Shown: one piece after another, positions 46,091 to 53,006 of the stretch
Layout: each line of letters opens with the position of its first letter
How positions within the stretch are numbered: the first letter of the stretch is position 1
Assembly: GCA_036339295.1 (NCBI GenBank)
Contig: JAYZBK010000007.1
Coordinates: 1 to 53,006 of the forward strand
Length of the DNA: 53,006 nucleotides
Direction: 5' to 3'
Source: GCA-002862325 sp036339295
Lineage (GTDB): Bacteria; Planctomycetota; Phycisphaerae; Phycisphaerales; SM1A02
Notes under the pieces: generated by a model
Database searches by the model: none
What the model was told of the DNA's origin: nothing
The model's input: the letters and a program-made list of their open reading frames with translations, nothing else
Made by a program: the position numbers and the translations under genes

Positions 46091-46833
46091 CGGCTTCGAT
46101 GGTGCGTGGCGAGGGGCTCGCCAAGGTGTTCCCCGGTCCGGTCGAGGCGGTCGCCGGGATGGACCTGGAGATCCGACCGGGAACCGTGACCGCGCTGCTC
46201 GGACCGACCGGGTGCGGCAAGAGCACGGTGCTTCGGATGATCGGCGGGCTGGAGACGCCCTCCTCCGGCGTGCTCGAGCTGGAGACGGGAACGCGGATCG
46301 GATTCTGCTTCCAGGAACCGCGGCTCCTTCCCTGGAGGAGCGTCCGGCGGAACGTCGCCCTGCCGTTGGAACTCGCCCGGGTCCCCGCGGACGAGATCCG
46401 GTCGAGGGTGGATGCCCAGCTCGAACGGGTGGGCCTGGCGGACGCCGCGGATCGGCTTCCTTCGGCCCTCTCCGGTGGCATGCGCATGCGGACGGCCGTG
46501 GCCCGGACGCTGGTTCCCGAGCCCAATCTCCTGTTGCTCGACGAACCCTTCGGGGCGCTCGACGAGGTCACGCGGTTCCGGTTGGACGAGGAACTCGCGA
46601 TGCTCGTCCGTGACGGCGGACCGACCGTCGTCATCGTGACGCACTCGATCTCGGAGGCGGTCTTCCTCGCCGACGAGGTGCTCGTGCTCGGACCCCGGCC
46701 GGCCCGGATCCTCGAACGATTCGAGGTCGATCTCGGCGTGCGCGACGCGGCGGTCCGCACGACCGACCGCTTCCAGCACCTGCAGTCCGAGGTCTACGCG
46801 GTCCTTCGGGCCGGGATGGGGGAGGATCGATGA
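46087..46833 (+). CDS. ABC importer ATP-binding protein (nitrate/sulfonate/thiamine-precursor type)
   Basis: 248 residues. Walker A is GPTGCGKSTVLRM, the Q-loop FCFQEPRLLPWRSVRRNVAL, the signature LSGGMRMR, Walker B LLLLDEPFGALDEVTRFRLD, and the H-switch VIVTHSISEAVFLADEVLVL. The Q-loop 'RLLPWR' pattern is typical of the SsuB/TauB/ThiZ-like group. The protein energises the permease next in the operon; ATGA overlaps occur at both ends, indicating coupled translation. Confidence 0.93.
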   Translation: MTASMVRGEGLAKVFPGPVEAVAGMDLEIRPGTVTALLGPTGCGKSTVLRMIGGLETPSSGVLELETGTRIGFCFQEPRLLPWRSVRRNVALPLELARVPADEIRSRVDAQLERVGLADAADRLPSALSGGMRMRTAVARTLVPEPNLLLLDEPFGALDEVTRFRLDEELAMLVRDGGPTVVIVTHSISEAVFLADEVLVLGPRPARILERFEVDLGVRDAAVRTTDRFQHLQSEVYAVLRAGMGEDR

Positions 46834-47612
46834 GCCGGATCGGTCGAACCTGGTCGACCCTGTGGCCGCCGCTGGTGTTCGTCGTGCTCTTCCTCGTCGC
46901 GTGGGAGGCGATCGTCTTCGGCTTCTCCGTGCCCGTCTACCTGCTCCCGGCGCCGCATGCGGTCATCGAGGCGCTCTGGGTGGATTCCGATCGCCTGCTT
47001 CCGGCCACCGGCCGGACCGCGATCGCCACCGGGGTCGGGTTCCTGCTCAGCGCCGTCTTCGGCATCGTCTCCGGCAGCCTGCTCTCGCTGGTGCCGCTGG
47101 CCCGGCGGGGCATCTACCCGCTCACCCTGCTGCTGCAGATGGTCCCCCTGGTCGCCATCGCCCCGATGCTGGTCATCTGGTTGGGCTACGGCCTGCCCAG
47201 CGTGGTCGCCGCGGCGTGCATCGTCTCGGTGTTCCCGGTCATCGCCGGCACGCTCGACGGCCTGCAGTCGGTCGATCGGGGACTCGTCGAACTCTTCCGG
47301 ATCCACCGCGCAGGAAGCCTGAGGACCTGGTGGATGCTGGGCCTGCCGTGGTCCCTGCCGAGCATCTTCACCGGACTTCGGATCGCCGCCGGCCTTGCGG
47401 TGATCGGTGCGGTGGTGGGGGAGTTCGTCGGGGCGTACGGCGGCGACCGGGCACCGCTTGGTGCCGTGATCACCAGTGCCTTGAAGCAGAACCGCACGGA
47501 GATCGTCTTCGCGGCGGTCATGCTGGCCTCGCTCCTCGGCTTCGTGCTCTTCGGTATCGTCAACCTGATCGGTTGGGCGCTCCTGCGACGCTGGCACGCC
47601 TCCGAGACCTGA
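46830..47612 (+). CDS. ABC importer permease (SsuC/TauC/ThiX type)
   Basis: 260 residues with six predicted membrane helices. The N-terminus PPLVFVVLFLVAWEAIVFGF is followed by VPVYLLPAPHAVIEAL, the family's 'ylLPsP..v' motif. The EAA loop reads LVELFRIHRAGSLRTWWMLG followed by LPWSLPSIFTGLRIAAGLAV, and the C-terminal part IGAVVGEFVGAYGGDRAPLG is also typical. It works with the ATPase overlapping upstream and the binding protein 68 bases downstream. Confidence 0.93.
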   Translation: MSRIGRTWSTLWPPLVFVVLFLVAWEAIVFGFSVPVYLLPAPHAVIEALWVDSDRLLPATGRTAIATGVGFLLSAVFGIVSGSLLSLVPLARRGIYPLTLLLQMVPLVAIAPMLVIWLGYGLPSVVAAACIVSVFPVIAGTLDGLQSVDRGLVELFRIHRAGSLRTWWMLGLPWSLPSIFTGLRIAAGLAVIGAVVGEFVGAYGGDRAPLGAVITSALKQNRTEIVFAAVMLASLLGFVLFGIVNLIGWALLRRWHASET

Positions 47613-47679
47613 GCGTTCGAAGTCGGTGCCGACCCTCCGCCGGATGCGTCCCGTTCCCTCCACCCAGGATGACCCCGAC

Positions 47680-48726
47680 ATGGCCACGACAGCCTTCCCC
47701 CGTACGATCCAGGCCGTTCTTGCCGTCCTGGCGACCCTGGTCGCCGGTTGCGGATCGTTCGACGACGGCACGGCCGGCGGCGACGAGGCCCGGAAGATCT
47801 CCGTGCAGCTCAACTGGTTCCCCGATCCGCAGTTCGGCGGGCTCTACGCCGCGTTGCACAACGGCCACTTCGAGGCGCAGGGTCTCGACGTCGAGCTGAT
47901 CAAGGGAGGTGCGGAGGTCCCGTCGGGCCAGCTGGTCGCCAGCGGGAACGTCGAGTTCGCGGTCATGTCGTCCCCGCAGATCGCCACGCTTCGGGCCCGG
48001 GGCGGGAAGGCCACCGGCGTGTTCGCCGCGTTCCAGACCGCGCCGAGGGTGGTCCTGCTGCAGGCCGACTCGAGCCACGACTCGCTCGAGTCGCTCTGGA
48101 AGGGCGAGGGCCGGATCATGGCGGACACGGGCCTGCCGTGGATCCGATGGGTCGACTCGAAGTACGGGGAGTCGACGCTCTCGTTCGTGCCGTATGCCGG
48201 TTCCCTCGCGCCGTTCCTGTCCGGCGACGTCGTCGCGATGCAGGCCTTCGCGATCGCGGAGCCGATCCAGCTCGCGACCCAGGACTTCGCGGTCAAGGAG
48301 TTCGTCGTCGCGACCACGGGCTACGACCCCTACGACAGCGTGCTCACCGTGAACGACGACTTCCTGTCCGCCCACCCCGACGTGGTGGCGGGGTTCACGA
48401 CCGCGGTGGCTCGTGGTTGGGAGGACTACCTCCGTGATCCCGACCCGACCAACTCGGTCATCGCGGACCTGAATCCCGATTTCGATGCGCAGACCCTCGA
48501 GCTGGCCGCGGCGAAGCTTCGGGAGTTCGTCCGCTCCCCGCAGACCGAGACCCATCGACTCGGCTGGATGTCCGACGACCGTTGGAACACCCTGCTCGAC
48601 CAGCTCGTCTCGATCGGCGAGTTGACGAAGGAGCAGCGGGCCGGGGTCGGCCGCACCCACGTCAACCCGATGACGGCGCCCGATTCCGGCGAGGGCGTGG
48701 CCGAGGCTTCCGACGAGGCCGGATGA
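47680..48726 (+). CDS. ABC importer substrate-binding lipoprotein, NMT1/THI5-like
   Basis: 348 residues with a lipoprotein signal ending LVAGC (Cys near 24). The mature part begins with KISVQLNWFPDPQFGGLYAA followed by NGHFEAQGLDVELIKGG, the NMT1/THI5-like motif of binding proteins for HMP-type thiamine precursors, riboflavin, or sulfonates. Further on come SSPQIATLRARGGKATGVFA and FAIAEPIQLATQDFAVKEFV. The WFP pattern favours the pyrimidine-precursor/ThiY-like group, but the substrate cannot be fixed. No TPP riboswitch is visible upstream. The stop overlaps the dinB start (ATGA). Confidence 0.87.
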   Translation: MATTAFPRTIQAVLAVLATLVAGCGSFDDGTAGGDEARKISVQLNWFPDPQFGGLYAALHNGHFEAQGLDVELIKGGAEVPSGQLVASGNVEFAVMSSPQIATLRARGGKATGVFAAFQTAPRVVLLQADSSHDSLESLWKGEGRIMADTGLPWIRWVDSKYGESTLSFVPYAGSLAPFLSGDVVAMQAFAIAEPIQLATQDFAVKEFVVATTGYDPYDSVLTVNDDFLSAHPDVVAGFTTAVARGWEDYLRDPDPTNSVIADLNPDFDAQTLELAAAKLREFVRSPQTETHRLGWMSDDRWNTLLDQLVSIGELTKEQRAGVGRTHVNPMTAPDSGEGVAEASDEAG

Positions 48727-49946
48727 CGCAGGACCGGACCATCCTGCATCTCGATCTCGACGCGTTCTTCGCGTCGGTGGAGCAACGGGACGATCCCCGA
48801 CTCCGGGGCAGGCCGGTGCTGGTCGGAGGACGTGGAGGCCGGGGTGTCGTGGCCGCGGCGAGCTACGAGGCCCGGCGGCATGGATGTCGCAGTGCGATGC
48901 CGATGTCGCAGGCCCTGCGACGGTGTCCCGACGCCATCGTCGTGTCCCCGAACTTCGCGCGGTACGAGTCGGACAGTCGTCGCGTGATGGAGATCCTGGA
49001 GTCCGCATCCCCGATGCTGGAACAGATCTCGATCGACGAGGCGTTCGTCGATGTCACCGGAAGCCGCCGGCTGCTGGGGGACGGGCTCGCGATCGCCCGG
49101 TCGCTGCGGGAGCGAATCCGTTCGGAGGTCGGACTGACCGCCAGCGTCGGGGTGGCGCCGAACAAGTTCGTCGCCAAGATCGCATCCGATCTCGAGAAGC
49201 CGGACGGTCTCGTGGTGATGGCCGCCGACGGGCTCGCGGAGCGGCTTGCTCCTCTCCCGGTCGGCAGGATGTGGGGCATCGGTCCCCGCACCGCGGAGCG
49301 TTGCGAATCGCGCGGGATCAGGACCTTCGGCGATCTCCAGCGGACATCCCCCGAGGCCCTCGTCTCGTTGATCGGCCAGTCGGCAGCGCGGTTCCACGAT
49401 CTCGCCCACGGCCGCGACGATCGTCCCGTGGTGGGGGATCGGGCGGCCAAGTCGATCGGGCACGAACAGACCTTCGGCCAGGATCTCCGGGATCCGCGCG
49501 AGGTCGAAGCGGTCCTTCTCCGGCACGTGGAACGGGTCGGGGTCCGGCTGCGAAGGCAGGGACGGTTCGCCGGTGGCGTGGTCGTGAAGATCCGCGACGG
49601 CGAATTCGTCACGAACACGAGGTCGAGGACCCTGCCGGAGGCCACGGATCGAACCGACGTGATCTGGGAGACGGCGAGGGCCCTCTTCCGCGAGTGGACC
49701 TTCCGACCGGTGCGGCTCGTCGGGGTCTCGGTCGAGCGGCTGGGCGGCGGCGGGGAGTCGCTCTTCGACGAGGTCGACGAGGCCGCCGGTCGTCGTCGTC
49801 GTCTCGACCGGGCGACGGATCTCATCCGCGATCGATTCGGCGGCGACGCCATCTCGCGCACCGCCGCGGCGTTTCCCCCGGAATCCACGCGATCGAGGAG
49901 CGAGGGCGGGGAACGCGGTCGCGATGCGACGGACGACACCACCTGA
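48723..49946 (+). CDS. dinB: DNA polymerase IV (Y-family translesion polymerase)
   Basis: 407 residues. Catalytic motifs are ILHLDLDAFFASVEQRDDPR (D11, steric-gate F16) and QISIDEAFVDVTGS (Asp-Glu pair). Further family motifs are GRPVLVGGRGGRGVVAAASY, LTASVGVAPNKFVAKIASDL and VGRMWGIGPRTAERCESRGI (HhH region), then a little-finger domain to about 350. The C-terminal ~50 residues are charged and variable, with no clear beta-clamp motif seen. It copies past lesions and stalled forks with low fidelity. The ATG overlaps the binding-protein stop (ATGA), so it is the last gene of the metal ATPase/ABC operon. No LexA-type box was recognised. Confidence 0.95.
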   Translation: MTQDRTILHLDLDAFFASVEQRDDPRLRGRPVLVGGRGGRGVVAAASYEARRHGCRSAMPMSQALRRCPDAIVVSPNFARYESDSRRVMEILESASPMLEQISIDEAFVDVTGSRRLLGDGLAIARSLRERIRSEVGLTASVGVAPNKFVAKIASDLEKPDGLVVMAADGLAERLAPLPVGRMWGIGPRTAERCESRGIRTFGDLQRTSPEALVSLIGQSAARFHDLAHGRDDRPVVGDRAAKSIGHEQTFGQDLRDPREVEAVLLRHVERVGVRLRRQGRFAGGVVVKIRDGEFVTNTRSRTLPEATDRTDVIWETARALFREWTFRPVRLVGVSVERLGGGGESLFDEVDEAAGRRRRLDRATDLIRDRFGGDAISRTAAAFPPESTRSRSEGGERGRDATDDTT

Positions 49947-49951
49947 TCCAG

Positions 49952-50037
49952 GCTTCGTCGAACCGGGAGTCCCCGGGAAGGAAGCGACCCGCGGCGGTGC
50001 CGCGGGTCGCAGGTGGTCGCTCGATTCCGGACGAAGC
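49952..50037. terminator. Nested hairpin terminator between convergent genes
   Basis: The inner stem is GCGACCCGCGGC (49984-49995) with GCCGCGGGTCGC (49999-50010), perfect, loop GGT. An outer stem pairs GCTTCGTC (49952-49959) with GACGAAGC (50030-50037). It occupies the gap between dinB and the M28 peptidase gene and probably ends both transcripts. There is no long T-tract. Confidence 0.65.
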
Positions 50038-50042
50038 TGTCG

Positions 50043-51947
50043 TCAGCGGGCGGCCTTCATCTTGAGGAACTTGACCTGCTCCTCGCCGTCGCGCTCGATG
50101 ACGACCTGGACCTCGTCGCCCGGATCGAGCTCGGCGAGCCGGCCGACCAGGTCGGCGCGGGTCTTGAGCGGCTGCTTCGCCCACTTCCTGATGATGTCGT
50201 CGACCTCGATGCCCGCGGCGTCGGCGGTCGAGTCGGCGGTGACGTTCAGGACCCGAAGGCCGCCGCCGTCGGGAAGCTCCCTCGTGCGGATGCCGAGACG
50301 GACGTTGAGCGCCCTCGGACGGGCCGGGCCGGACCGACGGTCGCCACCCGCGTTGCCGTCGCTGAACTGGAACTTCTCGGGGTGGGTGGCCGCTGCGTAC
50401 GCGATCTCGTGGAAGAGATCGACGGTCTTGACCCCGGCGGTCCGGTAGATCTTGTCCGCGGTGTCGTCCGGGGTGTGGTAGTCGTCGTGGAAGTCGGCAC
50501 AGATCGCGAAGAGCACCGGGATGCCTCGACGAAGGAACGACGCGTGGTCGCTCCCGCCGCCGCCGCGCGAGGCGGTGACGATCTCGAGTCCGGAGTCGTC
50601 GAACATCGGCTGCACGAAGTCCGAGAGGCCTTCCGCCGATTCGACGCCCGAGACGCTCAGCCGGTCGTTGACGACGCGCCCGATCATGTCGAAGTTGATC
50701 ATCAGCTGGATGTCGTCGAGGTCGAAGGTGGGGTTGTCGACGTAGTAGCGGGAGCCGTTGAGTCCGCTCTCCTCGGCATCGAAGGCCGCGAAGAGGATGC
50801 TCCTGGCCGAGGCGTCCTCGGGGAGCTCGTCGTAGGCCTCTCGAAGGCTCTCGCCCAGCATCATCAGGGCGGCGGCGCCGGAGGCGTTGTCGTCGGCCCC
50901 GGGGTGGAGGGCGCCGGATCCGCGTCGCGAGCCGAACTCGCCGTTTCCGAGGTGATCGAGGTGACCACCGATGATCACGACCTCGTCGGCCAGGTCGCCC
51001 CGTCCGGGCAGGAGGCCCATGACGTTCTCGGCGTACTGCCGCTCCTCGCGAATCTCGCCTCCGATGCGGCCCCGGCCGTCGAGCTCGACGATCGCGGTTC
51101 CCTCGTCGGCCATCATGCGGAGATCCTCGAGTGAACGACCGTCCGGATCGGTGGCGGCGATCAGCCTGGTGCCCGCTTCCGGCGAGAGCATCACGACCGG
51201 GATGCCGTCGATCACCCTCGAGGTGTCCCGCATGAGCGAGCCGGTGCGTTCGTCGTTCGCGCCGGGGGTGTTGATCAGGATGACGCCGGCGGGGTTGCGG
51301 TCGGCGACCGCGCCGAACTTGCTGGCGAAGGTCGACTTCCTCGACCATCGTCGGTCGGACCAGCGGCTGTCGCCGTTCTCGTCCATCGGCTCGAATCGGA
51401 GCATCACGGCGATGCGTCCCTCGAGATCGAGGTCCTCCGGATACGACTGGTAGTCCTCGGGACCGTCGTCGATCGAGTAGCCGACGAACACCAGATCACC
51501 CTCGGCGACGCCCGCGGAGCCCAGTCCGGTGAACTCGAAGTCGTCGGAGAGGGCCATGTCCATGGAGTCGCCGTCGGCATCGATGCTGCAGACCTGGTCC
51601 GTGAAGACCTTGGAGCTGCCCAGGGGGAACGGCTGCATCCAGGAGGGGTTCCCGTCGGCATCCTCGGTGCCACCGGGGACCAGTCCCGCCTGGTCGAACC
51701 AGTAGACGACGTAGTCCCGCGCGAACTCCATTCCCTTGGTGCCCGGCAGTCGGCCTTCCATCCAGGGACTGGAGAGCACGGTGATGTGCTCGTTGAAGAC
51801 CCGCTCCTTGAGCGGTGCCTCGTTCATCGCCTCGCGGATCCGGTCGCCCTCCTCGTTCGAGGCGAGGGTCGGCACCGCGACGGCGCCGATTGCGAGCAGG
51901 ATCGCGGAACGGGAGAGAAGCCTGTTTCGAAGTCGGATCGGGCTCAA
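50043..51947 (-). CDS. Secreted M28 aminopeptidase with PA and PDZ domains
   Basis: 634 residues from a TTG at 51947 that begins a Sec signal (LRNRLLSRSAILLAIGAVAV). A PA-like insert lies at about 95-290. The M28 zinc peptidase core (about 300-540) has GGHLDHLG (His ligand), GADDNASGAAALM (bridging Asp), FAAFDAEESGLNGSRYY (catalytic and ligand Glu), INFDMIGRVV (Asp) and DYHTPDDT (His). A PDZ domain ends the protein (VRLGIRTRELPDGGGLRVLN, then AAGIEVDDIIRKWAKQPL). It removes N-terminal amino acids from extracellular or periplasmic peptides. An ATG at 52025 is in frame but lies upstream of the likely transcription start, which supports the TTG. Confidence 0.9.
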   Translation of the reverse strand: MSPIRLRNRLLSRSAILLAIGAVAVPTLASNEEGDRIREAMNEAPLKERVFNEHITVLSSPWMEGRLPGTKGMEFARDYVVYWFDQAGLVPGGTEDADGNPSWMQPFPLGSSKVFTDQVCSIDADGDSMDMALSDDFEFTGLGSAGVAEGDLVFVGYSIDDGPEDYQSYPEDLDLEGRIAVMLRFEPMDENGDSRWSDRRWSRKSTFASKFGAVADRNPAGVILINTPGANDERTGSLMRDTSRVIDGIPVVMLSPEAGTRLIAATDPDGRSLEDLRMMADEGTAIVELDGRGRIGGEIREERQYAENVMGLLPGRGDLADEVVIIGGHLDHLGNGEFGSRRGSGALHPGADDNASGAAALMMLGESLREAYDELPEDASARSILFAAFDAEESGLNGSRYYVDNPTFDLDDIQLMINFDMIGRVVNDRLSVSGVESAEGLSDFVQPMFDDSGLEIVTASRGGGGSDHASFLRRGIPVLFAICADFHDDYHTPDDTADKIYRTAGVKTVDLFHEIAYAAATHPEKFQFSDGNAGGDRRSGPARPRALNVRLGIRTRELPDGGGLRVLNVTADSTADAAGIEVDDIIRKWAKQPLKTRADLVGRLAELDPGDEVQVVIERDGEEQVKFLKMKAAR

Positions 51948-52007
51948 GGTCGTTTCTTTCGGTAGGAGGCTGGCTCGGCGGCGAAGCCGCTCGCTGGACG
52001 GTCCTAG

Positions 52008-52013
52008 AGGATA
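52008..52013 (-). promoter_or_regulatory. Candidate -10 box of the M28 peptidase gene
   Basis: Minus-strand TATCCT, predicting transcription from about 52001 and a leader of about 55 bases to the TTG at 51947. It lies between that start and the upstream ATG at 52025. Confidence 0.4.
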
Positions 52014-52098
52014 GGCGGGGCGCATGGCCGATGCGCGATCGGTGGATGGAACGCCCAGGTCCCCCCCGGGTTGCATGTTCGGACGTGGCGGAGGCGAA

Positions 52099-52104
52099 TA
52101 CACT
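52099..52104 (+). promoter_or_regulatory. -10 box immediately before the last gene (leaderless)
   Basis: TACACT followed by seven bases and the GTG at 52112. No ribosome binding site is in between. It is the same hexamer as for tRNA-Ser and the SGNH-like gene. Confidence 0.5.
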
Positions 52105-52111
52105 GCCGTTC

Positions 52112-53006
52112 GTGCCTTCCATCCTGCTCATATTCGGGGTTCTCGCACTGGGAACGATGTCCGCGGCCGCCGGGGCGACCGTCCCCGGGGGCGATCTGTG
52201 CACCTTGCATCCACAGGACGGCCCCCACGTCGATGTCCGTCTCTCGGTGGAGGACGACGAGGTCCGGGTGCGGCTCGAGATGAATCTCGTCTTCCTGGAC
52301 GAGCTGATCGACTTCCCTCGGGAGAGTGCCGAGAAGGTGAGTCGGCTCGAGTGGGTCGAGCTCAGGCCCGCCCTGCTCTCCTTCTTCCGGGAACAGCATC
52401 CGGTCCTGATCGATGGAGCGAGGGTCGAACCGGAGCTCGAGAAGATCCAGATCAACGATCCGGACCTCAGGCTCCTTCCGCTCTTCCCGGTCTCGGGCGA
52501 GCGAGGCCTTCGCAAGATCCGCTTCGAACTGGTCTACCCCGTCCCGTCGCCGCCCCCGACCCGGGTGTCGTTCGAGTGGTCGACCTTTCCACCGAACATC
52601 CTCGTCGATCCCGATGATCCGCCTCCGCTGGCCATCGCCGCCGAACTCGAGGCGGAGGGGATCCGGATCCCGCTCGTGTTCACGACGACCGAGCGGGGCC
52701 ACACGTGGCACGCATCCGGTGGCGAGATCGAGGATCGGCTGCTGCCGGTCCCGACCGCGATCGCGGACGAGGGAACGAACGTCCCGGCCCTGGCGATCGC
52801 CCTGTTCGTGATCGGGGGAATCGTCGGCCTCTGGGGGCTCCTCGCCAGTCGATCGGCGGGTTCCGCCGGGCCACTCGTCATCGGCGCCGTGATCGAAGGC
52901 CCGTTGCTCGCGGCGGGCGCGGCCGCCCTCGTCCTCGGCTTCGGCGGGATCCGGGTGGGAGGGGGGCCGTCGCTGCCCGACGCCGACGAGGCGGAGGCGA
53001 TCTTCC
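52112..53006 (+). CDS. Membrane-anchored exported protein, unknown function, cut by window edge
   Basis: About 298 residues to the window end, no stop. From the GTG at 52112 a Sec signal starts at once (VPSILLIFGVLALGTMSAAA); an in-frame GTG at 52085 would put nine polar residues before it. The mature part (about 25-205) is beta-rich and acidic, with VDVRLSVEDDEVRVRLEMNL, IRFELVYPVPSPPPTRVSFE and FEWSTFPPNILVDP. Two membrane segments follow at about 225-245 (ALAIALFVIGGIVGLWGLLA) and 255-280. I do not recognise the family; an exported sensor or assembly protein with a periplasmic domain is possible. It is divergent from the M28 peptidase gene. Confidence 0.7.
   Translation, partial: MPSILLIFGVLALGTMSAAAGATVPGGDLCTLHPQDGPHVDVRLSVEDDEVRVRLEMNLVFLDELIDFPRESAEKVSRLEWVELRPALLSFFREQHPVLIDGARVEPELEKIQINDPDLRLLPLFPVSGERGLRKIRFELVYPVPSPPPTRVSFEWSTFPPNILVDPDDPPPLAIAAELEAEGIRIPLVFTTTERGHTWHASGGEIEDRLLPVPTAIADEGTNVPALAIALFVIGGIVGLWGLLASRSAGSAGPLVIGAVIEGPLLAAGAAALVLGFGGIRVGGGPSLPDADEAEAIF

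Noticed and set aside
47613..47679. TPP riboswitch before the NMT1/THI5-like binding protein
   Set aside because: The 67-base gap is too short and lacks the conserved THI-box sequences.
1..53006. Prophage, transposon or secretion-system island
   Set aside because: No integrase, transposase, terminal repeats or phage structural genes were found; base composition is even throughout.

Overview
The window is high-GC DNA from a bacterium that is most probably a planctomycete of the Phycisphaerae type. This is inferred from gene content. There is a cytochrome-like PSCyt/PSD1 protein followed by a DUF1501 protein, a prepilin-like protein, a DPP-IV-type peptidase carrying a VHL beta domain, a histone-H1-tailed DksA-like protein, and six secreted proteins carrying paired dockerin-like calcium repeats that end in a 'W-G-x-C'-like motif. 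No phage, IS element or CRISPR array is visible. Most of the sequence is tightly packed protein genes on both strands.

Layout. 1-6.6 kb: edge-truncated DUF2868-like membrane protein, tatA, a degenerate SGNH protein, lytic transglycosylase mltA, a small coiled-coil/winged-helix protein, a zinc-ribbon membrane protein overlapping a long ubiD. 6.8-14.3 kb: a secreted carbohydrate-related block with two SGNH hydrolases (one fused to a beta-helix) and a GH9 cellulase with CBM3c and CBM2-like modules, all with dockerin-like repeats. 14.5-21.4 kb: ABC-2 exporter pair, proC, accA, DksA-like regulator, lspA, truB. 21.4-21.8 kb: tRNA-Ser(GGA) and tRNA-Pro(GGG), followed by a second copy of the tRNA-Pro 3' end and two terminators. 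21.9-33.1 kb: secreted hydrolases, namely an EEP lipoprotein, a LamG/purple-acid-phosphatase-like enzyme, a sialidase-DUF1080 protein, a beta-helix protein, a vanadium-haloperoxidase-family protein and the VHL-DPP4 peptidase.

33.2-35.6 kb: RRM glycine-rich RNA-binding protein, a Tat-exported beta-propeller protein, and a translationally coupled pair of SMR (Gdx/SugE-like) exporters. 35.6-44.0 kb (minus strand): DUF1501 and PSCyt/DUF1549/DUF1553 pair, M14 carboxypeptidase, prepilin-like protein, SirB1-like protein. 44.1-49.9 kb: a tightly overlapping operon of a P1B-type metal ATPase, a three-gene NMT1/THI5-like ABC importer and DNA polymerase IV. 50-53 kb: an M28 aminopeptidase with PDZ domain and an edge-truncated membrane protein.

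The gene set suggests an organism degrading sulfated or complex polymers outside the cell. Many enzymes have export signals (Sec, Tat or lipoprotein), and the dockerin-like repeats probably serve surface attachment or sorting; no cohesin is seen here. Promoter -10 hexamers of TANNNT form can be picked out before several genes, and three lie only 6-8 bases before a start codon with no ribosome binding site, suggesting leaderless transcripts. Starts were chosen by ribosome binding sites, signal peptides and family alignment from memory; no database search was run.
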